From positions 1 to 32,948 of the forward strand of contig CATZCM010000019.1 in NCBI GenBank assembly GCA_958417225.1: DNA of 32,948 bases, in the 5' to 3' direction. Each line of letters opens with the position of its first letter. Position 1 is the first letter of the stretch. Source of the DNA: an uncultured Eubacteriales bacterium (lineage in GTDB: Bacteria > Bacillota > Clostridia > Oscillospirales > Acutalibacteraceae). Made by a program: the position numbers and the translations under genes. Positions 24,162-32,948 of the stretch are shown here, in pieces. The notes beneath the pieces were generated by a model. That model did no database searches. It was not told where the DNA came from and saw only the letters and a program-made list of their open reading frames with translations.

Positions 24162-24647
24162 TCATATTTTTAACGAAATAATCGAATTTCCATGTTTTTC
24201 AATAATTGTCTGTAAATCAAACGGTGAAATCCATAAAGTTGCTGTATTTTCATTTGGATGAATCCCTATCATTTTAAAAGATAATATACTTTCATCTATA
24301 ACAAGATTCACACGACATTGTACATCATTAAATATCCCAAAAGGCGTAACCGATCCTTTTTTCAAACCAAGATAGTACATAAGATCATTTTCTGATGCAA
24401 AACTAAGTGGCCTTGATCCTAATAAATTACTTAGCTCTTTTAGATTTACTGTCCTGTCACTACGAACTACAACCAAATAATAACTCTTCTTTTTGTCATC
24501 CCGAAGAAAAAGATTCTTAACTATCGTCTCAGGATTAGGTAAATCAAATCGTTTAATTTCTTTTATTGTTTCTACCGGCGGATGCTCTATAAAATTATAT
24601 CGTATCCCTGCATCATTTAGCATATCAATAACTTCTAATTTATTCAT
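24162..24647 (-). CDS. YbaK/EbsC-type prolyl-tRNA deacylase (ProXp-ala/PrdX-like)
   Basis: A 161-residue stand-alone editing domain that, in characterised relatives, hydrolyses Ala mischarged on tRNA(Pro). The family pattern is clear: YNFIEHPPVETIKE, TIVKNLFLRDDKKKSYYLVV (with the conserved Lys at about 44), LKKGSVTPFGIFND and IGIHPNENTATLWIS. ATG 24647 has AGGTG upstream. It lies on the same strand as spoVB and about 55 nt downstream of it. The exact amino acid removed is not determined by the sequence alone. Confidence 0.9.
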   Translation of the reverse strand: MNKLEVIDMLNDAGIRYNFIEHPPVETIKEIKRFDLPNPETIVKNLFLRDDKKKSYYLVVVRSDRTVNLKELSNLLGSRPLSFASENDLMYYLGLKKGSVTPFGIFNDVQCRVNLVIDESILSFKMIGIHPNENTATLWISPFDLQTIIEKHGNSIISLKI

Positions 24648-24701
24648 AACTTCACCTATTAAAATTGCCCCAAAATTTAACCATATTTAAATAAATTCAC
24701 A

Positions 24702-26024
24702 TTATAAATCTTTAATAAGTGAATTCATAAATTTTATAAGTTGAATAGAATTTAAAGTAAGCATCATAATGGCACTCACAAATATAATTACTATCTCACC
24801 CTTTATTCCAAAAATAGGTACTAACACTAAAGTTAATATTACACGTATAATTGCATTCAAAAAGTCATACGACATCAACTGCAATTGCTTATTTATTCCC
24901 TTTAAAATTCCACTTAAAATCACATCTACATATATAATAGGTATTATCGGAGCAAGTATCCGTATGTACATTCCACAATCATTTTTGTAAAAAGCGAAAC
25001 CAACCCAATCTGCGCACAAAAATAATAACCCTGCAATAAAAATTGAAAAAGTTAAAGAAACAAACACTAACTTACGCACAATACGTTGTATAGTTTTGTA
25101 ATCCCTCAAAGCGTACAAAGCTGAGAGCTCTGGTATAATCAAAAGGGCAACTGATAATAATACACTAGCCGGAAAAGATATAATTGGATATACCATACCA
25201 GTTAATTTTCCATAATCACCAAGAGATCTATCTAAAGCCAAACCATATTGATGAAGACCTCTTGGTATTGATATGTTTTCAAATACACTAAGGCCATTGT
25301 TAAGACAGGAACTCAACGTCATCGGCACTGATATAGAAACGACCTCCTTTAATATGCTTTTTCGCAAAATCGAGTTATTTGATGACTTCAATCTCATCCT
25401 TCTATAAAAAAACAAATAAGAATATAAGCACGATATCATTTCAGCTAAAACCGTCCCTATTACAACACTTGCACAAATGTATTCCGGCAACCTCACTTTG
25501 TAAATTGCAACAATCGCTGAAAAAACTAAAATTTCAATTATTTGTTCCAAAATTTGTTCTGACGCCACAGCGAATATATTTTTAGAAGCGTAAAAGTAAC
25601 CTCTCATACACGCTGAAATTGCTAAAAACGGCAAACTAAGTGATAGTATCCTAAGTGAAAGCTCTATTCGATAATTTTGAAATACATATTTACTCAATAT
25701 CGGAGACAGTGAAAACATACATATTCCCACTACAATTCCTATAAACACCCCTAAAATAGTACACACCTTAACTACTTGTTGTGATTCAGATATGCTTTTT
25801 TTAGCATGATACACACTCACAATACGAGTTACAGCAAAACTCAACCCAGACGCTGTCAACACAACTGCAAATGAATATCCAACCGATACAAGCTGATACA
25901 AACCTATACCAACCGCTCCAACAATATGCGTAAGATATATCCTAAATCCAAGCCCCAATACTCTATTTATACAACTAGTCCCCGTAAGTATACTTGTGTT
26001 TTTTATAAAAATTTTCTTTTTCAT
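24702..26024 (-). CDS. spoVB: SpoVB-like polysaccharide flippase (MOP superfamily)
   Basis: A multi-pass membrane protein of 440 residues from ATG 26024 (MKKKIFIKNTSILTGTSCIN), chosen because GGAAGG lies upstream; the longer frame to 26066 has no such site. About 12-14 hydrophobic segments and the Arg/Gly-rich entry (GLGFRIYLTHIVGAVGIGLYQ) fit the Wzx/MurJ/SpoVB group. SpoVB is needed for spore cortex formation and probably flips lipid-linked peptidoglycan precursors. Clostridia often have several paralogues, so the exact substrate is uncertain. It is divergent from the GNAT gene. Confidence 0.85.
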   Translation of the reverse strand: MKKKIFIKNTSILTGTSCINRVLGLGFRIYLTHIVGAVGIGLYQLVSVGYSFAVVLTASGLSFAVTRIVSVYHAKKSISESQQVVKVCTILGVFIGIVVGICMFSLSPILSKYVFQNYRIELSLRILSLSLPFLAISACMRGYFYASKNIFAVASEQILEQIIEILVFSAIVAIYKVRLPEYICASVVIGTVLAEMISCLYSYLFFYRRMRLKSSNNSILRKSILKEVVSISVPMTLSSCLNNGLSVFENISIPRGLHQYGLALDRSLGDYGKLTGMVYPIISFPASVLLSVALLIIPELSALYALRDYKTIQRIVRKLVFVSLTFSIFIAGLLFLCADWVGFAFYKNDCGMYIRILAPIIPIIYVDVILSGILKGINKQLQLMSYDFLNAIIRVILTLVLVPIFGIKGEIVIIFVSAIMMLTLNSIQLIKFMNSLIKDL

Positions 26025-26106
26025 TACGCTACCTTCCAAAAAATTAACATACCACATTGTATGCACTTGACATCTTATGTTAGAATATGTGTAGGAGATG
26101 ATAACA

Positions 26107-26604
26107 ATGAAATTTAATCAAATTTTTACTCTAATGCAACAATCTTTTCCAAGAGAAGAGTTTAGGGATTATAGTGGACAAAAATCGTTACTTCAAAACA
26201 GCAATTACCACATCACTACAAAATTAAATCAAGATAATAAAATAATAGCTTTCATGTCCACATGGAATTTCCCTGCATTTGTTTTTGTTGAGCACTTCGC
26301 TGTAGATCAGTCCATGCGTGGTCACGGAATCGGTTCAACTATGTTAAAAGAATTTTTAGCACAAACATCAAAAAATATAATATTAGAAGTTGAACCTGCA
26401 CATGACTCTATATCCACAAAACGAATAAAATTTTATGAACGGTTTGGATTTCTATTAAATGAATACAATTACATTCAACCACCTCTTCGAAAAGATTCAC
26501 AATATATTGAACTAAAAATAATGAGTTATCCAAAAAAACTTTATTTTAATGATTTTCAAAAAATTAAAAATATTTTATATTCAGAAGTCTACTCTAAAAA
26601 TTAA
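26107..26604 (+). CDS. GNAT family N-acetyltransferase
   Basis: A 165-residue acetyltransferase domain. The acetyl-CoA-binding motif A is clear as VEHFAVDQSMRGHGIGSTML (R-G-H-G-I-G), followed by ILEVEPAH and the motif-B segment RIKFYERFGFLLNEYNYIQP. ATG 26107 is chosen because GGAG lies 9 nt upstream; ATG 26098 overlaps it. An unremarkable -10-like TAGAAT lies upstream in the region shared with divergent spoVB. The acetylated substrate is unknown. Confidence 0.92.
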   Translation: MKFNQIFTLMQQSFPREEFRDYSGQKSLLQNSNYHITTKLNQDNKIIAFMSTWNFPAFVFVEHFAVDQSMRGHGIGSTMLKEFLAQTSKNIILEVEPAHDSISTKRIKFYERFGFLLNEYNYIQPPLRKDSQYIELKIMSYPKKLYFNDFQKIKNILYSEVYSKN

Positions 26605-26743
26605 TTTTTAAAATATACATTCCTTACTATTTTTCCACAATCCAAAAAATACCTAGAATATATGTTTTTTCACTACATAAAATAGCATTGCAGACGTTAA
26701 ATATTTAGCGAATAATTATTAAATTATGTAAGGAGTGTAAAAT

Positions 26744-26935
26744 ATGTCTAAAAATTCAGTTATAGTACCAGAAGCAAGAGAAGCTCTTGATAAGTTCAAG
26801 ATGGAAGCTGCAAATGAAATGGGCGTAAACTTAAAGCAAGGTTATAACGGCGACCTTACTGCTCGTCAGGCAGGATCTATCGGAGGACAGATGGTTAAGA
26901 AAATGATTCAACAGTATGAATCAACAATGAAATAA
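26744..26935 (+). CDS. Alpha/beta-type small acid-soluble spore protein
   Basis: The 63-residue DNA-binding protein that saturates the spore chromosome and protects it from UV and heat. Conserved blocks are PEAREALDKFKMEAANEMGV, which includes the region cut by the GPR protease on germination, and LTARQAGSIGGQMVKKMI. The sequence is typical in length. AAGGAG lies 8 nt upstream of the ATG. A forespore sigma-G promoter is expected, but none could be placed with confidence in the 140 bp upstream. Confidence 0.97.
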   Translation: MSKNSVIVPEAREALDKFKMEAANEMGVNLKQGYNGDLTARQAGSIGGQMVKKMIQQYESTMK

Positions 26936-26952
26936 GTTAATATATAAACAAA

Positions 26953-27014
26953 GGAACTGTCTAAATGCATAAGTTTATAAAAAGGACTTATGCATTGACA
27001 GTTCCATATTTTTT
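26953..27014. terminator. Strong terminator between the SASP gene and the AI-2E family gene
   Basis: Arms of about 20 bp (GGAACTGTC...ATGCATAAGT and its complement, with one or two bulges) are followed by TTTTTT on the plus strand. It lies between convergent genes and could also stop minus-strand transcription. Confidence 0.85.
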
Positions 27015-27083
27015 GCTAATTTACACATTTATAAAAAATAACAATTATTTTATAATTTCAAACTTTAATATTATACTACAAAA

Positions 27084-28163
27084 CTAATTATCCTGACAAA
27101 GACGTTCACGCTTTCTCACAAATCTTCCAACTAAACTATATACCACTGCAAAAACCGGAACTCCAAGCACCATACCCACAAACCCAGCAAGCGCACCACC
27201 AAGCAACACACTAAAAATCATAAACACACCTGACATCCCAACTTTATTACCAACAATTTTGGGCCCTATCAAATTTGCGTCAACTTGAAGCAACACTAGA
27301 GAAAATATCGAGAAATAAAGTGCTTGCATTGGATTTTCAACAAGCAGTATAAGTATGCAAGGTACTGCTCCAATAATAGGTCCAAAAAATGGGATTATAT
27401 TTGTCACCGCCACAATCACACTAATTAAAACTGTATATGGTAACCTCAAAATTATCGTACCTACAAAACATAAAATTCCAACTAGCAAAGCTTCCAAAAG
27501 TTTTCCCTTCAAAAACCTTCCAAATACTTCATGAAACGAGCTCGAAGCTTCCAAAATTTCTAAATACATCCGTTTCGGAATGATAGATTTCAATATCCTT
27601 TTAAACTGTGATATTAACTTATCCTTTTCTGAAACAAGATATATAGAAATTACAAACCCAATTACCCAGTTATAAAGTTTTACTGCAAAATCCTTTGTAA
27701 AGTTCACAAGAGGCGTCGCAACCATCGTCAGATACGAATCCCACTTATCCATAAATTTTGATATAGCATCATCAAGAGGTGATCCATCAAAGAATTTTTC
27801 TATTTGCACTTTCCATTCTGGGAATAGCCTAACACATTTATCCACTATTCCAGTAATACTGTTGATCACCTGCGGCACTACAATTACAAACAAAAATGCA
27901 ACTAACGCTAATATAATAACATAAGAAAAAAGCAAAGAAAATAATTTACGATACTTTTCTTTAACTTTGGACGACCTGCGATATATAAAACCATAAATCC
28001 AATTAATAATATACGCCATCGCAACTCCATACACAAACGGCATCATTGCAACTGTTATCCCCAAAATAAAGTTCCATATCACTTGGATCCTCAACAGCAC
28101 CAAAACTAATATAAACGCATACGTAACCAATAAAAATTTTTTCTTAAAAGACTCACCCTTCAT
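27084..28163 (-). CDS. AI-2E family (TqsA/YtvI/PerM-like) membrane protein
   Basis: A 359-residue protein with about eight membrane segments in the family's order: two early pairs, a soluble segment around FPEWKVQIEKFFDGSPLDDAIS, then the conserved half containing FLKGKLLEALLVGILCFVG, TNIIPFFGPIIGAVPCILIL, DANLIGPKIVGNKVGMSG and LGGALAGFVGMVLGVP. Members include autoinducer-2 exporters and Na+/H+ antiporters, so transport specificity cannot be assigned. It starts 27 nt after polC and is probably read from the polC promoter. Confidence 0.92.
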   Translation of the reverse strand: MKGESFKKKFLLVTYAFILVLVLLRIQVIWNFILGITVAMMPFVYGVAMAYIINWIYGFIYRRSSKVKEKYRKLFSLLFSYVIILALVAFLFVIVVPQVINSITGIVDKCVRLFPEWKVQIEKFFDGSPLDDAISKFMDKWDSYLTMVATPLVNFTKDFAVKLYNWVIGFVISIYLVSEKDKLISQFKRILKSIIPKRMYLEILEASSSFHEVFGRFLKGKLLEALLVGILCFVGTIILRLPYTVLISVIVAVTNIIPFFGPIIGAVPCILILLVENPMQALYFSIFSLVLLQVDANLIGPKIVGNKVGMSGVFMIFSVLLGGALAGFVGMVLGVPVFAVVYSLVGRFVRKRERLCQDN

Positions 28164-28190
28164 AGCAAAGTCCTCCTCATTCTCAAAACA

Positions 28191-31100
28191 TCAAAAAAAT
28201 GTCATTTGGCTACTTTCCGGTAATCCTAAAAGTGCCCCTTCTTGTTTCAGCATATCAACAACTGATTTTGATATTTTAGTTCTATTTTGTAAATCATCTA
28301 TTGAAATATATTTTCCACCGCTTTGACCATCCTGTAAATTTTGCGCAGCAGCATCACCTACACCATCCACCGCAGAAAACGGAAGCCTAATTTTACCATC
28401 TTCAATCAAAAACTTATATGCATCCGATTTGTAAAGATCAATTGGTAAAATTTCTATACCTCTCGCAAGCATTTCATTCGCAATCTGAAACATAGCATAG
28501 TCAGCATTTTCTTTCGCAGTTGCTTCCTTGCCTTTTTGCAATATTTCATCCATTTTTCTTCTAACCGCATCTCTTCCCTTAATAACAACAGAACCATCAA
28601 GTTCACCACGTCGCACAGTAAAATACGCAGCATAGTATGCCAACGGTTTATGCACTTTATACCAACCAAGACGTAAAGTAGCTATCATATATGCAGTAGC
28701 ATGCGCCTTCGGGAACATGTATTTTATTTTCATACACGAGTCAATATACCAACTTGGGACTCCATGTTCCTTCATAGCGTTTATATGTTCTTCTGTTAGG
28801 AGTTTCGTAGCTTTGCCTTTCCTCACTATTTCCATAATTTTAAACGCCATTTTAGAGTCCAAACCCTTGTGCAACAAATACGTCATAATGCTATCACGCG
28901 TACCTATAACCTCCGAAATCTTACATGTACCTGATTTAATCAAATCCTGTGCATTCCCAAGCCACACATCCGTACCATGAGAGAGGCCAGATATTTGCAA
29001 CAAATCAGAAAAAGTTTTCGGTTGAGCATCAATCATCATCTGACGTACAAATTTTGTACCTACTTCCGGTAGTGAAAAAGTTCCTGTTTGTGAATCGATG
29101 TCTTCTGGTTTAATCCCGAGAGCTTCTGTCGAAGTGAACAGTGACATTACTTTCTCATCACTCATAGACACATCCATAACCGGAATCCCTGTAAAGTCTT
29201 CCAAATATCTATACATTGTCGGAACGTCGTGACCTAGTTCATCAAGTTTACAAATCGTATCATGAATTGAATGGAAATCAAAGTGGGTTGTAATATTATC
29301 TGACTTCTGATCATTAGCCGGCCTTTGCACTGGACAGAAGTCATATATTTCCATCCCCTTCGGTACAACAACCATTCCACCCGGATGTTGTCCAGTAGTA
29401 CGTTTTACCCCGGTGCAGCCTGAAGCAAGCCTCAATGTTTCCGCTTTGCTAAGAACCATGTTTCTTTCTTCAGCAAACTTTTTTACAAAACCGATTCCTG
29501 TCTTTTCTGCTACCGTTGCAATTGTGCCCGCTTTAAATACGTTATCCTTTCCGAAAAGCGTTTCTGTATACCGATGTGCTTGAGATTGATACTCTCCGGA
29601 AAAATTCAAATCAATATCAGGTGTTTTATCTCCGTCAAATCCAAGAAACGTTTCAAACGGAATATCATGTCCATCGCGATTATATGGTGTTCCACATTTC
29701 GGGCAATTTTTCGCTGGCAAGTCAAAACCCGATCCATAGCTACCATCTGTAATAAACTCCGAATTACAACAATTCGGGCAAACATAATGTGGACAAAGCG
29801 GATTTACTTCAGATATACCGGACATAGTCGCAACAAATGAAGACCCTACTGATCCTCTTGAACCAACAAGATACCCATGAGCTTCCGAATCGGCTACAAG
29901 TTTCTGTGCAGTCATGTATAAAACAGAAAATCCATGTTTTGTAATAGAACTCAGTTCCCTATCAAGGCGATCATATATAATTTTGGGTAAAGGATCACCG
30001 TAAATTTTCTTAGCCCTTTCCCAAGTAATGCTCACAAGTTGTTCCTCTGCACCATCAATAAATGGCGGAAATACTCCAGGAGGAATTGGACTCACTTCCT
30101 CTACCAACTGCGAAATTTTAATTGTATTTTCAACTACAACTTCATACGCCTTTTTCTCACCTAAATATTCAAATTCTTTTAACATTTCCGCAGTAGTTCT
30201 GAAAAAAAGAGGTGGTTGCATATCTGCATCAGTAAATCCTTGACCTGCCATAAGTACCTTTCTATACTCAGATTCATGAGGATCCATAAAATGCACATCA
30301 CAAGTAGCTACTACAGGTTTTCCAAGTTCATTACCAAGCTCAACAATTTTCCTATTAAAATCCATAAGATCATCATCATTGTTGGCAAACCCTGCACGTT
30401 TTAAAAACGCATTATTACCTATGGGTTGGATTTCTAGATAATCATAGAAATTAGCGATACTCAAGAGTTTTTCTCTAGGTACATTGTCAAGTATTGCTCG
30501 AAAAACCTCTCCAGCTTCACATGCACTCCCGATAATAAGCCCCTCTCTATACTTTTGAAGTTGACTTTTCAGTATTCGTGGTTTTTTATAAAAATAGTCA
30601 AGGTGTGCCATTGAAATCAATTTATACAAATTTTTAAGCCCAATTTTATTTTTCACCAAAATGATCTGATGATACGATTTCAAGTCCTTATATGACCCAC
30701 CCTCATCGTCGTTTACAAAATACGACTCTACTCCATAAATAACTTTCATGCAAGAGCCGGATTTTTTTATTTTATTAACAGCATTCATCGCTTCCGGAAA
30801 AGCTTGAGCAACTCCATGATCTGTTATAGCAATTGCATTGTGCCCCCACTCATGTGCTCTTTCTATCAAAGCCGTAGCCGTACTCATTCCATCCATAGAC
30901 GACATATTGGTATGTAAATGTAGTTCTACCCGTTTTTTTTCAGCAAGGTCTACTACTTTAACTTTTTGGACAAAAGACACTTGTTTTGCCTTTAACATAA
31001 CATCACGAGCATACTGATCATAGTACGCTTCCCCTTTAACCAAAAGCGTTGATCCTGATTTCACGTCATTAAGTGATTGACTTCTTTTCACGTCAACCAA

Positions 31101-31961
31101 AACTTTCACCGCAATTGATCCAGTATAATCTGTCACGTAAAATGTAAATATATTAAGCGTACCATCTTTCACTGTACGGCATTCTGCAGAAAATACATCA
31201 CCCCATATAACTACATTCCCACTCTCCTGATTCACCGAAGAAACCTTTTCTATCTCACCTTTCACTGCCCCACCAAAAATCTGCGTGGCACTATCCAAAT
31301 CAATTTGTGGATACATATTATCATCTGTGCGAATTTCTATTGTTTTAGAGCTTTCCTTAACCAAAAGCTCTTTTTTTTCAAACAATTTTTCTTCTTTTAC
31401 AACGCGTTCTATCGCATTTTCTCTTGCTTCCTTTTCCAATTGGATTTTTTTCTTTTCAATATATTCATTTGACATATTATCGACGTGCAAGGTTCCATTC
31501 AGTTTCACGTCAACTGCAATATTAAATCTATCTTTTATAAGTTTTTTTAGTGCATAATCGAATTTTTTATTATATGCAAGTTCTGCACCACCATGTTTCA
31601 ATGAGATAGTGAAGACTCCATCATTAAAATTTGCAGCAGAATCCTTAATTACTCCACCTATACTTGCAAACTGAGATGACAATTCACTTATCAAATCTTG
31701 ATAGCATTCTTCTGAAAAATTACTTTCACCAAAAAAAGGCTCAATCTTCACTTTAGAAAGTGCTAAACTTGAACCTTGTAAAATTTTTTCCGCCTCACGA
31801 AAAACTTGAATCGGTACATATTGTGACATATTTAATTTAATTTTCATATCCCGAGTATTTGAACCAAGTTCCACATTAGCAATACTTGCATCACTAATTT
31901 CTTTTGGTAGCTTAGTTTTAGTGTATTTTTTAAATAAGTCTTCAAAGCTTGTCGTATTCAT
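28191..31961 (-). CDS. polC: PolC-type DNA polymerase III alpha subunit lacking the 3'-5' exonuclease domain
   Basis: The replicative polymerase of low-GC Gram-positives. The order is an N-terminal domain, an OB fold (about 230-330), PHP beginning RVELHLHTNMSSMDG (344 on), a zinc motif (CPNC and CPKC, about 728-765), palm GDKTPDIDLNFSGEYQ (Asp782, Asp784), HPGGMVVVP, and a C-terminal clamp-binding QMTFF. At 1256 residues it is about 175 shorter than Bacillus PolC. The whole difference falls between VIYGVESYFVND (about 408-419) and KSYHQIILVKNKIGLKNL (about 428). There, PolC normally carries a DEDD exonuclease (DVETTGL and onward). The PHP sequence continues seamlessly, so this is a clean absence, not a frameshift. 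ATG 31961 has GAGGT upstream. Confidence 0.95.
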   Translation of the reverse strand: MNTTSFEDLFKKYTKTKLPKEISDASIANVELGSNTRDMKIKLNMSQYVPIQVFREAEKILQGSSLALSKVKIEPFFGESNFSEECYQDLISELSSQFASIGGVIKDSAANFNDGVFTISLKHGGAELAYNKKFDYALKKLIKDRFNIAVDVKLNGTLHVDNMSNEYIEKKKIQLEKEARENAIERVVKEEKLFEKKELLVKESSKTIEIRTDDNMYPQIDLDSATQIFGGAVKGEIEKVSSVNQESGNVVIWGDVFSAECRTVKDGTLNIFTFYVTDYTGSIAVKVLVDVKRSQSLNDVKSGSTLLVKGEAYYDQYARDVMLKAKQVSFVQKVKVVDLAEKKRVELHLHTNMSSMDGMSTATALIERAHEWGHNAIAITDHGVAQAFPEAMNAVNKIKKSGSCMKVIYGVESYFVNDDEGGSYKDLKSYHQIILVKNKIGLKNLYKLISMAHLDYFYKKPRILKSQLQKYREGLIIGSACEAGEVFRAILDNVPREKLLSIANFYDYLEIQPIGNNAFLKRAGFANNDDDLMDFNRKIVELGNELGKPVVATCDVHFMDPHESEYRKVLMAGQGFTDADMQPPLFFRTTAEMLKEFEYLGEKKAYEVVVENTIKISQLVEEVSPIPPGVFPPFIDGAEEQLVSITWERAKKIYGDPLPKIIYDRLDRELSSITKHGFSVLYMTAQKLVADSEAHGYLVGSRGSVGSSFVATMSGISEVNPLCPHYVCPNCCNSEFITDGSYGSGFDLPAKNCPKCGTPYNRDGHDIPFETFLGFDGDKTPDIDLNFSGEYQSQAHRYTETLFGKDNVFKAGTIATVAEKTGIGFVKKFAEERNMVLSKAETLRLASGCTGVKRTTGQHPGGMVVVPKGMEIYDFCPVQRPANDQKSDNITTHFDFHSIHDTICKLDELGHDVPTMYRYLEDFTGIPVMDVSMSDEKVMSLFTSTEALGIKPEDIDSQTGTFSLPEVGTKFVRQMMIDAQPKTFSDLLQISGLSHGTDVWLGNAQDLIKSGTCKISEVIGTRDSIMTYLLHKGLDSKMAFKIMEIVRKGKATKLLTEEHINAMKEHGVPSWYIDSCMKIKYMFPKAHATAYMIATLRLGWYKVHKPLAYYAAYFTVRRGELDGSVVIKGRDAVRRKMDEILQKGKEATAKENADYAMFQIANEMLARGIEILPIDLYKSDAYKFLIEDGKIRLPFSAVDGVGDAAAQNLQDGQSGGKYISIDDLQNRTKISKSVVDMLKQEGALLGLPESSQMTFF

Positions 31962-32349
31962 TTTTCACATTACCTCAACCCTCAAACATTTTTATTCACT
32001 ATAATATTTTACCCTTTTATCCCACAAATGTCAACAGCAATTCTAGAAAACTATGTATTCGTTATATGGGGTTTAAGTAACCGAATAGTAAAAAAAATAT
32101 ACTAAACTCATTGATTCACACTAAAATAACATTTTTTCGCCTAACTTACGGTAATGTTTTCATCTAAATTTTTACTTCTTGCTAACCTTTTTCTACCACC
32201 AAACAAAAAAACACAAAACTCAATGAACAAATTTAATATTCCCTAAATTTTGTGCTTTCTCACATAAACCAAACTTATTAATTGCACTGAACAAACCAAT
32301 CATTTAATTAAAATATGTTTTATTTCATAGACTTTCATACATACCTATT
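31962..32349. other. Non-coding region upstream of polC
   Basis: This holds the polC promoter and about 310 bp of AT-rich sequence with no credible gene on either strand and no recognised RNA. Confidence 0.5.
32006..32034 (-). promoter_or_regulatory. Sigma-A promoter of polC
   Basis: On the minus strand TTGACA (32029-32034) and TAAAAT (32006-32011) are 17 bp apart, 45 bp upstream of the polC ATG. Confidence 0.8.
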
Positions 32350-32586
32350 TTAACTCACTGATTGCTTTAATTTCTCTTTTTTGGCATATCCTAATATTAT
32401 TGGTGTATTGTGTGCAACATTATATAGCCATCGCTTTCTTACACATTTAGGCATACGTCTTGCTGTTGCATATTGCTCAACCTCGTCGGATGTACTTAAC
32501 ATAACAACTACACATCCTTCAAATGGAGTAGGTTTTAAATTTAAATCATCTATTGCTTCACATAATCTTTTTTGTTCTTTTATCAT
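32350..32586 (-). CDS. Small hypothetical protein
   Basis: Not recognised. From ATG 32586 it gives 78 residues (MIKEQKRLCEAIDDLNLKPT); the frame is open to 32646. AAAGGA lies about 12 nt upstream of 32586 and abuts an in-frame ATG at 32598, so the start is uncertain. It is a soluble, mixed-charge protein with a hydrophobic strand (GCVVVMLS), a basic patch (RRMPKCVRKRW) and a Lys-rich tail. It lies upstream of polC on the same strand but is separated from it by almost 390 bp. No function is proposed. Confidence 0.5.
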   Translation of the reverse strand: MIKEQKRLCEAIDDLNLKPTPFEGCVVVMLSTSDEVEQYATARRMPKCVRKRWLYNVAHNTPIILGYAKKEKLKQSVS

Positions 32587-32782
32587 ATTAATCAACATTC
32601 CTTTCAACAAATAAAATTTAAAAACTTCTCTTAATTTTAAAATCATATACTATAAATTATCTTCTCAAATCAATCTTAACTTGTTTTAAATTCCTACTCT
32701 AAAACTCCCGTTCTCAATCCTACTGTGAACTTCTGCTTAAATAAGTGGTGTTTTAATTAAACCTTAATTGAATAAATTCATT

Positions 32783-32851
32783 TTATTGTTTTTTCATTTT
32801 CATCTTTGCCCTACAATATCTGCAAATTATAGCTATACAGATCAATATCAT
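32783..32851 (-). CDS. Possible 22-residue micropeptide
   Basis: On the minus strand AGAGGTG lies 6 nt before an ATG that opens a 22-codon frame ending at TAA 32783. The product would be a short hydrophobic N-terminus (MILICIAIICRYC) with a basic tail (RAKMKMKKQ), as in small membrane peptides. The ribosome site is good, but the frame is too short to be sure. Confidence 0.3.
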   Translation of the reverse strand: MILICIAIICRYCRAKMKMKKQ

Positions 32852-32918
32852 TTTTTCACCTCTTTCACCTTCTTTGTCCTTTAAAGAAAGGAATAAATTA
32901 ATTTACTGCATTTTCCCA

Positions 32919-32948
32919 TTTACCACGAAATATATATTCTGTGGTAAA
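32919..32948. repeat. Imperfect 30-bp palindrome at the window edge
   Basis: The arms TTTACCAC and GTGGTAAA are perfect. The inner part continues with two mismatched positions per arm around ATATAT. It lies upstream of the micropeptide frame and could be an operator or a hairpin; the sequence ends here. Confidence 0.5.

Noticed and set aside
24070..24261. Plus-strand 63-codon open frame after the GH25 gene
   Set aside because: It starts inside the GH25 terminator, overlaps the 3' end of the tRNA-editing gene and has no ribosome site.
26640..26743. Possible sigma-G promoter of the SASP gene (GAATA then CATAAAA)
   Set aside because: The spacer is only 15 bp and the -10 match is poor; no candidate in this stretch fits the expected spacing.

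Overview
The window reads as chromosomal DNA of an AT-rich, endospore-forming member of the Clostridia. It carries an alpha/beta-type small acid-soluble spore protein, SpoIIIAB-, SpoVB- and YtfJ/GerW-type sporulation proteins, a PolC-type replicative polymerase, GatCAB and MutS2. Species or family cannot be fixed from the sequence alone. Starts GTG and TTG are common (dnaX, scpB, pfkA, the M50 peptidase, DUF421). No CRISPR array, tRNA, rRNA or intact insertion sequence was seen.

The left edge (1-1633) is an accessory, decaying patch. It holds the 3' half of a broken group II intron reverse transcriptase/maturase, a small double-glycine-type peptide gene behind a strong promoter with a perfect inverted repeat at its start point, and an AraC regulator pseudogene with a frameshift and an internal deletion. 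A YpmS-like membrane-anchored protein and mutS2 follow on the minus strand. A leaderless beta-helix protein, aconitase, phosphofructokinase and an XRE regulator follow on the plus strand.

The middle (10432-18060) is a minus-strand information-processing block. From its promoter leftwards it runs SRP RNA, dnaX, ybaB, recR, smpB, ssrA (tmRNA), a GIY-YIG homing-endonuclease-like gene, then gatC-gatA-gatB from their own promoter. It joins the replication clamp loader, recombination mediator, trans-translation pair and the amidotransferase that makes Gln-tRNA(Gln).

From 18304 to 23030 lie two minus-strand units. One is spoIIIAB - DUF421 - DUF4363. The other is M50 peptidase - scpA - scpB - DUF2953 - ytfJ, which couples chromosome condensation with sporulation proteins and ends in a clear terminator. 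From 23222 onward come a secreted GH25 lysozyme, a ProXp-ala/YbaK-type tRNA editing protein, a SpoVB flippase, a GNAT acetyltransferase, a SASP, an AI-2E family permease and polC. The right edge holds small unrecognised genes.

The most notable observation is that polC is intact and full length except that the DEDD 3'-5' exonuclease normally inserted in its PHP domain is cleanly absent. Other items worth a look are the long, Asn-rich tmRNA tag with a Cys, the homing-endonuclease gene 44 nt behind the tmRNA 3' end, and the repressor-like palindromes at the peptide and gatCAB promoters.
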